A stretch of 64,000 nt of DNA. Source: Cinclus cinclus (Eukaryota > Chordata > Aves > Passeriformes > Cinclidae). Below, one piece after another: positions 23,230-34,600 of this stretch. A program made the translations under genes and the position numbers. Location of the stretch: positions 9,255,648-9,319,647 of the forward strand of contig NC_085067.1 of the NCBI RefSeq assembly GCF_963662255.1, in the 5' to 3' direction. Within the stretch, counting starts at the first letter, position 1. Each line of letters starts with the position of its first letter. The notes under the pieces are model-generated. The model saw only the letters and a program-made list of their open reading frames with translations, ran no database searches and was not told the DNA's origin.

Positions 23230-25134
23230 GTAAGTGCAGCTCCTGAGCTGGGAAACTGGGGTGACCCTGCTGCAGCTCCCCTCGGGGTGTGAGCCATAGC
23301 AGGCTTTCCTTTCTGGGATGGTTTGTGGCTAAAATCTCCTTCCCTTTGGGGGTTCAGGAGAGGAAGAGGTAATTTAAGTCTCCTGCCCCGGTTTAGTAAC
23401 GTTCTTAAAGTTTGATACAATGCCTTTCTGTGTGCACTCAGCTCTTTGGAAACAGCTGAAGGCCATTTAAAGAAGTTAAAATGTTCTGCATAGTTGAGAA
23501 GTGAGATGGCCTCTTTTTACCCCAAGTGTTGGAGGAAAATAATGTGTTTCTTTGGGCTATATACTGTCTTTATGAGAAATATTTGAGTGTCTAGAGAGAC
23601 TCAGTTATATATAATGAATTGATATAACATGGCCAGCAATAGCATAAGCTCTGCCTTTATTGCTCTACCTAAAGTGCTGTGGAAGGGCCTTAGATGGCAG
23701 CCCTGTGGAGAGTGTTTTTCTCCATGGGAGAATGCTGCTCATTCACCCAGTGACACACATGAGTTGTTCTGACAGAGCAATGACTACAGAAATCTTTCTG
23801 TTGCTGCAATTAGATTACTATTTATTATGTGTACCATCACAATCCTTGAGTGTTTTATTCATGGCTCTGTGTCCTCTGTGCCACATGCTTTACAACAAAG
23901 GATATAAAGAAAGTCCTGTCCCAAAAGAGTATCTAAATTGGGGATTTTGTAGGTCAGATCCTTTGTTGGTAAAAGCATGGATAGCTATATCAGTCAGCCC
24001 AATTTGTACCAGCCAGCAATCTGGCCCAACCTTTAACTAACCCACATTTTGGAAATGGGGATTTTGTCGATAGCATGTCTGTGTAGATTTGGATGACAGA
24101 TACCAGATGGTGTCCTCTGTAGGCCAATCTAGTAAAACTGAACTGAGCAGGCATTAAAAGAAATACCTTTGTAAAGGATACATTTCCTTGTGCAAATTTA
24201 AGCCTGAAGGCACACAGCTAGCAATTTTTGCTGAATTGTGCATATCACTGGAACAGATGCCTGATTTTTATTTTTTTCTGTGAAAGTGTGAAATCTGTAG
24301 CAGTCTCTCTCCATATCCCTTTGTCACATTATTTTATAGGTCCATTTCTTCCCCAGAGCCAGCCTTTATGGGTTACATCCAGCTAGACACTTCAGAGCTT
24401 GCCCTTCATAGCTGTCAGTTGAGGTCAGTCTCAGGGCTGTAAGATCTCTTTGGAAGAGGAGAGTGAAACCAGAGGAGGTAGTAAGGAAATGTACAGGTAG
24501 CAGTGGATGGCAGCTGGATGTCAGCCTGTTACCATCCTCATCCTGGCTTGTGTGAGCCCTGAGGCAGCTGGGAAGTCACTGCAACCAACTTCACAACTAC
24601 ACAGCACCTTCCAGCAAAAAAATTCACATCTCCTTATAAACATGGCTTTAACTTAGCTGTATTGTTCCCTTTCAGTCTACTGAATGAAAAGCTCTGAGGT
24701 TTATTGGTCTTCTCAGCAGCTCGCAGCATTACACTGCCAGACCTGACAGTGAGAGCAGAGTTCTGGTTCCCCTTCCACCCATCAAATCGTTTTTCTCTGA
24801 TGTTTTTGCAATACTTTTCCTTTGTCTTGGCACTGTGGCAAATTAAAAGGAAGTAGAGAGCAAATACAACTTCCCTAATGCACCTGAGAGAGGACAGAGG
24901 ACAGATTCACAGGTTGCTCAAAAGAAATGTTACGTAAATGTATGTGGAGATGTATATTTTAAAGTGCTATACATAAGTTATGTTTTGCTTAATAAGAAAA
25001 GTTCATTTATGCTTTGATAGTTCATTGCAATACAAGCATGTCTCTCTGGTTGGGCATTACCAGCTCAGCTGAGATTTGAAAAACAGGTATGAGACAGCTC
25101 TCACTGTTCTGGGTCTGTGTTGGCCTTTCCCAGG
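23230..25134. other. Intronic sequence, no gene seen
   Basis: Unique intron after the exon donor. No tandem array, transposon or exon-like block was recognised. Confidence 0.65.
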
Positions 25135-25341
25135 CTCCTGCAGTTCAGAGCAGTAGTTTCCATTCCCCTCTCCCAAAGTCAGTCTAGAGCTCTCCATCCC
25201 ATTGCTTCCCTCCCAAAGTAATTTCAGAGCTGTCCATCCCATTTCCACTTTCCAAGTCAGACCAAAGCTGTACATCCCAGTGCTCCCCTCCCAAAGTCAG
25301 TTCAGAGCTCTCTATCCCATTGCTCCCCTCCCAAAGTCAGA
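25135..25341 (+). repeat. 40-bp tandem repeat, about five copies
   Basis: Copies begin with AAAGTCAG-like words at 25175, 25215, 25254, 25293 and 25333, preceded by a degenerate copy from about 25135. The unit reads roughly AAAGTCAGTTCAGAGCTCTC followed by CATCCCATTGCTCCCCTCCC. Several copies hold the palindrome AGAGCTCT. Divergence between copies shows the array is not recent. Confidence 0.9.
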
Positions 25342-27589
25342 CACCCCATGTGCTGAAATGAAAGGAGCTTCCAAATGGTTATTCTAAATAACAGTTTTTG
25401 AAGAAGTCAGATATCTAATGATGCCCACTGCTTACTGTCCAGAAAAAGCTACAGTCAACAGAGTAAGTTTTCTCTGAAGCTTTGCTTGTTTTTGCAACTA
25501 TTGTCTCAGAAAAAAATATTCAAAAATGGATATACCAAACAGAAGATAGAACAAAAAATACAAAACATTGCAGGCAGATTAACCCTGAGGTCAGAAAGCA
25601 AATTTTTTGCCATGAAGTCTAATGAATCTCCACTACTGTCACCTGGCAACACTGTAAGACTAAGCATAGGTCCTGGATGGAAATGTAGATAATGACTGAA
25701 GTGCATGTTCTCCAGGTGGATGATCCCTTTTCCCATCCCCAGTTTGAGCAGGCTGGTGAAACAGGAATGTTAGAGCTTCACAGGGCTTAGTGCAGATGCT
25801 TAGTGAGAGCTTAGTGACAGATGCAGGATGAGGGAGAGGGGATAATGAACATCCAGTTGCAAACTGACTTGTCAGTGGCTTCATTCCCTCTCCTGTCAGG
25901 TATCTTTCAACTCTGCCTATTGTAAATGTACCTGCAGTCCTTGGATAATGCAGAGTGATGCAAAGTGTGTTTACAAGGGAAGACTCCTTTCCAGGCTAAT
26001 GAGATCCAAGCAGGTAATTTGCAGCATTTGCAAGAGGTGGGCAAAAATGAAAAGAAGATAATTCAATGAAAAGACCATGTTAAACAGGAGACTTTTCTCA
26101 TAATGAGGCTTGAAATAGCATCAGACAGCAGGAAGGGGAATATCCTCCGTTCTTGTCAGATGCAATGCAGTGAGAGGATTTCCATCAACTCCTCTCTTTG
26201 TCCTCGACTGCACGTGTGTGCACACACCCACCCCTCTGTGAGAGAACATAATTAGCAGAGAATTTGACCTCTGCTAGATTAGGGATAATGATTGCTCAGA
26301 TCTCCAGTGCAAGCAGTGCCCTGATCCAGCTCCCCCTCTGAATTTCATAAACCCATGGCTCTCTGCCTTTCTCCCCTATATAGGATTTTTTTAGGAATGA
26401 CAACTTGTTTTTTCCTTTATGGGCAGAGGTAGCTCCAGGGGCCTAAAAGCGAAATTGGAGAGCTGCTCCTCCTTTATATATAGGGTGCTGTAGTCAGTTT
26501 AATCTCATCAAAATCTTGCCAGTAGTAGAATTCATTTTGTTGAGATCTTGCTTGGAGACAAGATGGCAGCGCTTTCTCTTTTGCTCAGCTTGGAACTCAG
26601 TCAACTTGTTTTCCTTATCTTCCTGTATGTATTTATTTCTAATTGAGTCCTCCCTCTTTGGAATACATTTTAGTCATGTTTTACAAAACAGCCAGGAGAT
26701 TTACTTGAGGAAAACATGAGAGTTACAGCTAACCTGGATGGTAAATGCACAGAGTATTCAGGGGTTCAGCCGCCTCTTTCTTAATCAAAAATCAAAACAC
26801 CTGATTTCTTTAGAGCACATTCCTAAATTCCTGATCTACCTGATCTCAGCCCTGCCTGCTGCCTCTGGTGTTGGTTGCAGGCTTTCAGTGAAGGGATGAA
26901 CAGCGAAAGCCTCTCCCACATGGTCATTGAATGGGATTCAACACCTCATCACCTCTTGCTGCAGCTGGCACCTTTCTATCTGGAATGTATTTCCAGTTCC
27001 CCAACAGGGAGTGGGACAGGAATCTTCCCTTTTGTCCCCACAGTAAAGGTCTTCTCTTGGGCTCTCAGAAAAGCTCATCAAAGCTGCTGCACTCTTCATG
27101 AGTGCTCCCCTGATCCCTGTGCTCTGTAGCTGTGTGCTCCTCCTGGGCTGGCTACTTTGTGCTTGAGGGGAGGCCACAGTGAGGTGGTCACAACAAGGAT
27201 CAAGTCCTGAAATCCTGAAGTCCCCTGCCCACCAGGTCTGTTGCTCCTTGCTTCAGGAAGAGACGTGTCTACACCTACATCCTTCCAGCAGTTTAATCCT
27301 GTGGGCAGCTCACGGTTTCAGCCCCAAACCCAGGATATCTTCAATTCTTTTGTCTCCCATCCCTCCTGCCATACAGAGCCAAAGACGAACTGAGGGACGA
27401 TCTTTGGGTGATGTGCTCTGAAATCCTCAGTGCTGCTGCCTCTCTAGAATATCACCAGTGATCTTGGCTGTGTGTGGAGTGATGCCCCAGGAGCAGAACT
27501 CTGTTCGTGTGCTGTGCCTGGAGCTGCTCAGCAGCAGTGCCTGTGCTTTGTGTGCGTGTGGCTGTGAGGGTGGGGATGTGTGTTTGTGT
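25342..27589. other. Intronic sequence, no gene seen
   Basis: Unique intron with a short GT/CA stretch near 26214-26233. Open frames (for example 26875-27129) have no recognisable domain. Confidence 0.6.
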
Positions 27590-27815
27590 GTCTAAGGTTG
27601 GGTGCTTAAATGCTTTGTTGCATTATGTTAATTCCTCGGCAGTGCAATCAAATTCATGTCGTAATTAAAGCTGTCAGTTGGAAGGCAAGCCAATCGCCAA
27701 GAAAACACAGCATAACAAATGAAGTGAAATGATTCTGCGTGTAGCTATACAATGCTTCGCCAGGCATGAAATTAAATAAGTAATTTGATGTTGACATCAG
27801 AAATTGAAATGATAC
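27590..27815. promoter_or_regulatory. Candidate conserved noncoding block
   Basis: This repeat-free block contains GTAATTAAAGCTGTCAG near 27660, GGCAAGCCAATCGCCAAG near 27682 (an inverted CCAAT-type and NF1-like neighbourhood) and AAATTAAATAAGTAATTTGA near 27770. The composition is like that of deeply conserved intronic elements. Untested. Confidence 0.25.
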
Positions 27816-28056
27816 CCACTGTTCCTTCATTCAGTCAGACCTGCATAAACAATAGCCAGAACAAATATGTACAACACAGTCTTTCTCCCCACCCAGTTCC
27901 CCAAGTAATGAACAATATATATGCAAAATGGATGTAACTGTGCCTTCCAAGACCTCAAGGATGTAATTTTCTTTGGTACACAATAAACTAATGCTTACAT
28001 GAGGGTTACTACATTTTTGCTTCTGGGCCAAAGTTCTTCTCCTTAAGAAAGAATGG

Positions 28057-28136
28057 AAACAAAACAAAACAAAACAAAACAAAACAAAACAAAACAAAAA
28101 AAAAGCAAACCAAACAAACAAACAAACAAACAAAAA
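28057..28136 (+). repeat. AAAAC / AAAC microsatellite
   Basis: About eight pentanucleotide AAAAC units are followed by A-rich sequence and a run of AAAC units, ending in AAAAAAG. Open frames across it on the - strand read Phe-Cys-Phe-Val-Leu repeats and are artefacts. Confidence 0.95.
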
Positions 28137-29140
28137 AGCCCAGAACCCTGTCAGTTTTAAGCAAGTGAGTTTTGCTGGTGGGCACCTGATGCAGGCTTCT
28201 GCTGGTGGTTGTGTGAATATCAAATAGTATTTGTAATGTCCTATTGTGCAAAGGGTTTCGGAAAGTGAAACCATTACCTCTATTATAGGCACACTTTATA
28301 TAAGAGCTATAGAGCCAGCCAGTGCAGGATCACGACTCAGCATGGGCTTGTAAAGATGCTTGTGCAGTTGGTACCGAGGCTGGGCACTGGGTAGTGGGAT
28401 CCTTTCGCTATTGGGAGTTACCCAAAAGGTGAGAAGTTGTCTCCTTGCATAGCCCTGCTTCAGCCTCTGTGCTCTGTCAACACACAGTTCACAACACAGC
28501 TGACAGTCATTCATGCATGTGCAACACAGTCTTTCATACTTCAATTAAATAGAGTTTGCAAACTGTACTCTCCATATGCAGCATGCAATGTGTGAAGGGC
28601 TATATTTCCATCCAGCAAACTCAAGTTCCCTGAAAATGCACAGTTGTTCAGTGAAAGTCATTTGACTGCTATGTTTCGACTGTCCTCTCATAGCCATTGC
28701 AGCATTGCTTTTGAAGGAATGAAAATATTCAGTGGGAAATACTTTGTTTGCTTATTCTTTTTTTCTTCCTCTTTGTTGTTTTGTTTTGGTACTCTATCCT
28801 TCCAAAACTTGGAATAAAAAGCAGACAAAAATTACACACAGATGCAGAATGCAAACTTTGGAGCTTTCAGCCAGTAAAGTAAGTTTAAAAAAAACTGTGA
28901 GTGAAAGAGTGGGACTCGTTTGGCATCTGTACATAGCTGAAACAAAAGTGGTTATAATGATTGCACATGTTGTACTTGCGGGTAGATCTCCAGCTTAAAT
29001 GAAGGGAATTTTAATGTCATGAAGCAGAGAGCAGGATGAGTGAAGAGGAAGGCAGTGTGTCGTGTTGGATACTGAGCAGGGCGTGCTGCACGGTGCTCTG
29101 TGCCAGGGCTGCAGAGCTGCAGGGCCACAGGGGCTCCCAG
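28137..29140. other. Intronic sequence, no gene seen
   Basis: Unique intron. The part at 28560-28720 is repeat-free and CNE-like in character but carries no specific motif I would rely on. Confidence 0.55.
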
Positions 29141-29600
29141 TGATGCCAAAAATCACAAGCCAAACAATACTAAGATGATAAAAAGCCGTTACCTTTAATG
29201 AAGGTCCTCCAGGTGCAAGAATGGCAAAATGCACGTGATACAGGACTTCAGCAATTTTATAAATTTAATAAATTAGCATACTTTACAGAAATTATCCAAT
29301 TAGAGGAACAGTTAATTAAGTAATTCCCCTTTTGGTGTTGCCTTCCACTGAACCCTCCCTTGCCCCCCCAGCTTGTAGTCCCACATTTATTATGTCTACG
29401 ATATATGGAAGAAATAAAATGTTCACTGTAGAGACAAGACTAAGTAAGAGTCCAGGAAGGTGAGCTTACTTTATTGTTCTAAAATCAGAGAGAAAGGACA
29501 GAAGGATTAGAGTTAGTTAAGGAGCTTCATAACTATATAGTAGTAGTCTACAGAGTTATGAATATATGAAAAATGTATAAAAAGCAAACATCTTTTTGGC
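29141..29600 (-). mobile_element. Probable solo LTR or LTR fragment of an avian endogenous retrovirus
   Basis: Read on the - strand, the segment has the architecture of a retroviral LTR 3' half. A TATAAA-like AT-rich stretch is followed by GTATCACGTGCATTTTGCCA, CACCTGGAGGACCTTCATTA, AAGGTAACGGCTTTTTATC and TTGTTTGGCTTGTGATTTTT, ending GGCATCA at 29141-29147. Similar wording is common in passerine LTRs as I recall them. A start such as TGTGGGAC near 29385 or further right is possible. I found no target-site duplication and no gag, pol or env coding, so boundaries and family are uncertain. Confidence 0.4.
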
Positions 29601-30180
29601 TTCTCCAAAGCAGAGCCTATGCCCATGGAGGGCTGGGAGCAGCAGCTGGGCTGGGCCATGGGCAGGGCTGTGGCAGTCCAGCAGGATGCTCACTCCCAGG
29701 GACAGCTGCTGCCAGGGACACCATCCCTGGGACCAGGGCGCTCCTGTGGGCGATGGTGGCCCAGGGAGCACCAGGAGTGGGGACAGGAGGACTTGGGAAT
29801 GGCTTTATTTTTGTGTGCGGCTCCCTTGCCTGCTGATGGCCAGAGCTGTGCACTGCAGATCTGCAGCTTGGGCCCCTGTCTCAGAACAGGGATGAAGCGA
29901 CAAAAATTCTGTGTCTTCCCAGTGGTTTGGGCAGCTGGGGCAGCTGGGCCCCTGTGCAGTTGTGGTTGTCGTGGAGCTGTGTCACCAGCGAGAGGCAGGC
30001 TGTGCTGAGGAGCGGAGGTGGGAACCGGGTGCAGCAGTGACACGCTGGATGTGTGGGCAGCCCGTGCTCACCGCAGAATGGTTCTGTGCCTTCTGCTGCT
30101 GTGTCCATGGAGCTGGCAGCGCTCCCCCTCCAATGGAGCAGCCTGACCTGGATTAGCACCGGGATGTTTCGGGCTCCCCC
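29601..30180. other. GC-rich segment next to the LTR-like sequence
   Basis: A sharply GC-rich, CAG/CTG-rich block of about 580 bp sits between AT-rich intron on both sides. Overlapping open frames exist on both strands (up to 129 codons), but none shows a domain. It may be leftover internal sequence of the adjacent element or a lineage-specific insertion. I cannot assign it. Confidence 0.4.
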
Positions 30181-30299
30181 ATGTCTCCGAGAGAACCTGC
30201 TGTGTAATCCCCGTTGCTTAGATGAAAAACTAATGAAACAAAACCCTTTATCTCCTTAATTCCTGTGAATACAGAGGTTGTGATCGTGTCCCACTTAAA

Positions 30300-31060
30300 C
30301 TGAATTTCATGATGCTTTTTTTTTTAAGCATTTAAACAAATTGATTATTTTCCATGATAGTAATATTAGTCTTAATTATTTTTATAGGTTTGAGTTTTGA
30401 AATCTATTTCACATTGTAGATATTTGCTGTTTGCTTTTGTTGTTCTTGTTTTTTCTACGTCCTTGGTTTGCCAAACGGTGTGGACATCCAAATGGGAAAT
30501 TGTAGTGACTGCATTCTCCAGAAAATGCTACATGGACTAAAGCAGCTTCTCTGTGCCCACGCATTCTTTACATTTCAGACTACTAATTATGTTTACAAAA
30601 TGTCTCATTTTAGAAAAGCACTATGTGTGTACTTACCAGGGCCTTTCGGGAATAAATTGGCAAACAGGTCATACGCTGAAAAAGTCATCCAAACCCACCG
30701 GGCTTTTTGTTTTGAAGTCAGTCTACTTTTTTCGCCTTTCTCCCCCTCCCGCCTGCCCCTTTGTGGCCGTGGAGCTGAGGAGCTGGAGTCCAGGGCATTG
30801 AATGTCAGCGTGTCAGGGAGGCTGCTTGATGAGTGTCTGTTTAGTCTCAGTGCAGGGCGAAATGCCATCATTAATTCATTACCCAGCTGCCTGTCAAATA
30901 AATTGGCAATTACGTCCACCGCAGAAGCTTGGAATTCAGTAAATAGCACGTTACCATCTCCGAGTCGTTGAGAGATGTAAAGGGAAAAATTAAGCAACAG
31001 CGTGTTTGTTTCAGTAGCGGATGACAAGGGGCAGGACGCTGGTGCTGTGATGTGGTGATG
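30300..31060. promoter_or_regulatory. Candidate conserved noncoding block just upstream of exon 4
   Basis: This is repeat-free sequence with an unusually even, motif-rich composition, ending about 95 nt before exon 4. The 13-mer AATAAATTGGCAA occurs twice in the same orientation, at 30651-30663 and 30897-30909. Other notable words are CATCATTAATTCATTACC near 30867 and CTGCCTGTCAAATAAATTGG near 30888, a TGTCA (MEIS-like) and AT-rich pair. Open frames of about 170 codons run on both strands, but they lack domains, and low stop density is also seen in conserved noncoding DNA. A regulatory or splicing role for the neighbouring short exon is inferred. Confidence 0.4.
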
Positions 31061-31154
31061 AAAAGCTTGGAAAGGGCTGGTAATGAGCTGTGTGGATTGG
31101 AACGTGTTAAAAACCATCACTGACTTCCCACTTTGTCTTTGTGTTTTATTGCAG

Positions 31155-31190
31155 AGCTCAGCTCCTTCCAGCTTGGGAACAGGCTACTTT
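31155..31190 (+). CDS. AUTS2: AUTS2 short coding exon (exon 4 by human numbering)
   Basis: This 36-nt exon encodes SSAPSSLGTGYF in phase 0. Read after the upstream exon it gives RERLSD|SSAPSSLGTGYF, which matches AUTS2 as I recall it (about residues 209-220). The next residues in the family begin CDSDSDQ and come from an exon beyond this window. Splice signals are strong on both sides: TTTGTCTTTGTGTTTTATTG then CAG, and TTT|GTAAGTGT. The donor hexamer is the same GTAAGT used by the previous exon. The exon is short enough to need help for exon definition, and being a multiple of three it can be skipped without a frameshift. It sits in the serine-rich, presumably disordered N-terminal region, ahead of the Pro-rich and His-rich parts of AUTS2. 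Confidence 0.9.
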
Positions 31191-31379
31191 GTAAGTGTAT
31201 CTGCACTTTCACACTGTCTCCTGGGCAGCGAATGCCTTCCACAAAGTGCATGGACACAGGGATATCCCCCAACCCCACTCTGCCCAAGAGCTCAGTGCGC
31301 TCTTCTACTTCTTCCTCCGCAAATGCACTGCAAGTAATTTTTCCAACACGGTGGTTCGTGTTTTCTTGAACTAATCGGG

Positions 31380-31660
31380 TGTCGTATTAATTACCACATA
31401 CATTTTAAAAGCACTTAATTTACACAATTACAGCAAATAAAGTGAGCCGTGGTCTCACCAGCTCTCTAATGGGAGATGATTGGATCTTGATTCCCCCTTG
31501 CCCCAGTTCTTGTTGGTTCACAGATTTTAAAGAGCCCATTACAGTGTCTTGCCTCATCTCCTGTGTATACCACAGCCCAGAGAACGTGGCACAGTGATTT
31601 CTACCTGTTGTTTAAAAGCCCGTGACTCATGAACACTCTCGGAAAACACAGAAATTTTAT
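31380..31660. promoter_or_regulatory. Candidate conserved noncoding block downstream of exon 4
   Basis: Repeat-free AT-rich sequence begins about 190 nt after the exon, with TATTAATTACCACA near 31385, AGCACTTAATTTACACAATTAC near 31410 and GATGATTGGATCTTGATT near 31475. Together with the upstream block it suggests that the neighbourhood of this tiny exon is under constraint. Untested. Confidence 0.25.
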
Positions 31661-34600
31661 TTATGCCAGGTTTACATTTTATGTCCTGAGGAGCAGACCA
31701 GGCTCCAGCTGGCTTGAAAATTGATCAGGTTTTTTTTGGGGTTGTGATTTATTTGCATGCACCTGTATTGATTTAGCAGTCTATATTCATACGTTTCTGT
31801 TCATTCGCACATTCATCAATATACCTTTTACTTGCACAGATAAGTTTGGGAGTAAAAAAATGTTTTCCAGTCAATCCAATATACTGCTTATTTTCTTCCA
31901 AGATTTATATTTAAATTGCTCATATCCTGTTTCTTTTGTAACTTATGCTGTATTCTCCAAGCACATCTGCCGTTGTAATAACTGTAGGAGAACCAGAGCA
32001 TTGTGTATGTCCAAAACCAGGTGGGTAAAATGCAGCAAGCCTTGTCCCACAGCACTGCTCTGTGAAGTTATCAGTATAATCAAAGCCTGCTTGTATCTTC
32101 TCATTGAACTCTGGGGAAAAGTAAACTCTGTGGTATTCAATTACATGATGGAAAAACTTGTTTGCACTCTTGTCACATTCCCAGGGAGTAATTTTCTTCT
32201 ATTAGTTCATGGTGAATTTAGCCTTTTGTCATAGAGGTCTGTGATCTTGTAAGAAAGTTACGGGATTGAATTGTGTACGTGTGGTCTCACAAAAATTGCT
32301 TAATACCTGGAGAAATGCTGTGTCCTGCTGGATTTATGTTGGACTTTGCTCAAACAGAACATTCACACTGCTGGTGGTGAGGTATGGAAAGAGCATCCTC
32401 AAGTGAAACATTTTTGTGGTAGCTGTTCTAATTATATCAAGGCCCAGATCAGTGTAAGGTAAGTTGTGAAACAGAAAAACAAGCTGGTTTCCTTTTTCAT
32501 CACTTGCCCTGGTTTGTGTCATATGTATTTTTAAGAGGGAGGGGATGAAAGGAAAAATGATATCAAATGGCTCAACCTTTACTTAGAATTAAAACTAAAC
32601 CTTGAATGTCTTCGCATAGTTCAGAATTAATTGCTTTCCTTTGTCTGGGAAAATTCCAATCATACAGAGGTCTACAGACATGTTCTGGAATGGGACAGGT
32701 ATATTATGGGCTGGTGGGCTTTGCCATGGGTAAATAAGGTTGTTCTCCTTGCAGCAAGAGCTGAATATGCAGGGTTTGAGAGCGGTGCTCAGCTTCCTCT
32801 CTAGGCAGCAGAAGTAACAGAAGAGAAGCCATCTGCTGTTCCTTGTACCATACTGTCTGTGGGTTGGTCCACTAAAGTGAAAATCTGGAAGGTGTCAGCA
32901 TCCCCTATGCTCCAACGAGAAGCTTGAAAGTTTCCAGCTCTCCTGAGCAAAGGATTTAGTAACAAGAAGCCTGACATCTTCCAGGGTCAATGGATTGGCA
33001 CCTTAAATCATTCCAATTTGGGTCTGTGTAGGTGGGGGAGATATCCCTTGTTTGTGCCATTAATATAAATTTAACTGAGCTGTTTCTTTTCTATAGTCAT
33101 AGTATTAAGACTCTTTTAACTTTCTTTATTTTCTTTCCTCACTCATAGCCAAGTAGGTAGAAAACATCCTTCAGTTTCTATCTTAAAGTTGTTTTTACAC
33201 TTACACAGTCTTGGATGAAACATGAAGGGTTTTTTTTCCTCCCTTTTCACTTTGGAAAATTGTTTTTAGGATTATCTTGCTTGTTGTTTTAAAAAAGCCC
33301 ATACTCTTATTAACTTACATGGGACAAATAAAACCCAGATGTGTTTTGCAGTACCAGACAATGAGAAAAATACCCCAGAATGATCCAATTAGCATGTGTT
33401 TCTGATCAATGTAATTATTGCATTATCAATGTGCAAAGGAATATGCACTTGAATTGACTTCTTTTTTCCAAAGCCTTTAACTAGAAAAGACTGATAGTTT
33501 TTGTGTTTGGTGTTAACCCAGGACATCAAAACAGGGGTCATTGGTCTCAAATACAGTAAAAATAATTTCTGGTTTAATAGATAATAATAAAGCTTTGACT
33601 CTCAGAGAAGATTTGGTGTGTGTTGAACATTGGACTATGAAATATTCTGTACTGCAGCTCACCAGAGGGAACAGAAGAACCAGGTAGGTGAAAATGCACT
33701 GATGGACATCTACTGAAGAGGGAAGCAGGTTTCACTCAGAAAGGAATGAACACTGAGGTATGGATTAAGTAGCACAAGTTTGCTGTTTAAGTCAAGTTTA
33801 AATCAAGTATTAATGGAATCTTCATGTGTTTAGGCCATGTTGCCTAACATAGAGATAATCCATGTCCAGCTTGGATTGCCCTTTGAGGACCTTAGTTGTG
33901 CCAAGCACTCAGGTTTGAGGGGGTGATGTGTCGTGTGTCTGCAATGTTTGTGGATGCTCTTCATGCTACAGCAAAGCTAAAATGCCTTTTAGATCCCGTT
34001 ACTCTGTTATAGAGTCTCTGGAGATCATTAAGTGCTTAAGGAAACATTTATAAAGCTGACACTTCCCCCTAACACAAAGTCATTCCTCTAATATCTCTAT
34101 GGTAGCTCCATCCTAGTAATTCATTATGCAACTTCAGTAGTAGTGGTGAAGGCTGGAATCCTACCTGATTTTATACTGTAAGTAGATCCATTTCTGAATG
34201 GCAAAGCTGGAGACTGAATTCTTCTGTTCTTGTTGCCTCTATGTAAGTGCTCCTGGAAAAGCAATAGGGAAAGGAAAGCATTCCACAGCCTGCTTTGGCA
34301 ATGGAGAGAGCTGGGAATCTCCATCAAGTGATTTCAGCCTAACCCACACCCAGCTGGGGTGATAGAGCTGCTCTTGATTAATCAAACTTTGTAATGAGCT
34401 GCCTTCAGCAAAATGGGACCACTGAAGGAGAAGGGATGGGGCAGAGGTGTGGAGGAGCTCTAAACACACCTTCAGGTTTGGGTTTCAGCTGGGAGCAGCT
34501 CTCTTCTGCTCCTTTCACAGGTGCTGGTATGTTCTCTAGATTCTGTTTAAAAGACAATTTTGTTTGAGTCTGTTTCACCTGTCTTGGTGCTCCTTGACAG

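Larger units (their letters stand above)
23230..31154 (+). other. AUTS2: AUTS2 intron 3
   Basis: This is a complete intron of 7,925 bp between the two recognised exons, beginning GTAAGTGCAG and ending TTTGTGTTTTATTGCAG. It joins exon phases 0 and 0. It contains a 40-bp tandem repeat, an AAAAC microsatellite, an LTR-like segment with flanking GC-rich sequence, and a CNE-like block immediately upstream of the next exon, all listed separately. Confidence 0.92.

Noticed and set aside
21860..23420. Open frames of 350-480 codons on both strands across 22.0-23.4 kb
   Set aside because: The minisatellite unit lacks stop codons in most frames. Only the short exon 3 inside one of them is real coding sequence.
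30629..30640. Perfect antisense splice donor (CTGGTAAGTACA on the - strand)
   Set aside because: No convincing antisense exon body or matching acceptor was seen; single donor-like words are common by chance.
30468..31120. 167- and 171-codon frames on opposite strands upstream of exon 4
   Set aside because: They overlap each other, lack domains, and lie in what looks like conserved noncoding DNA.
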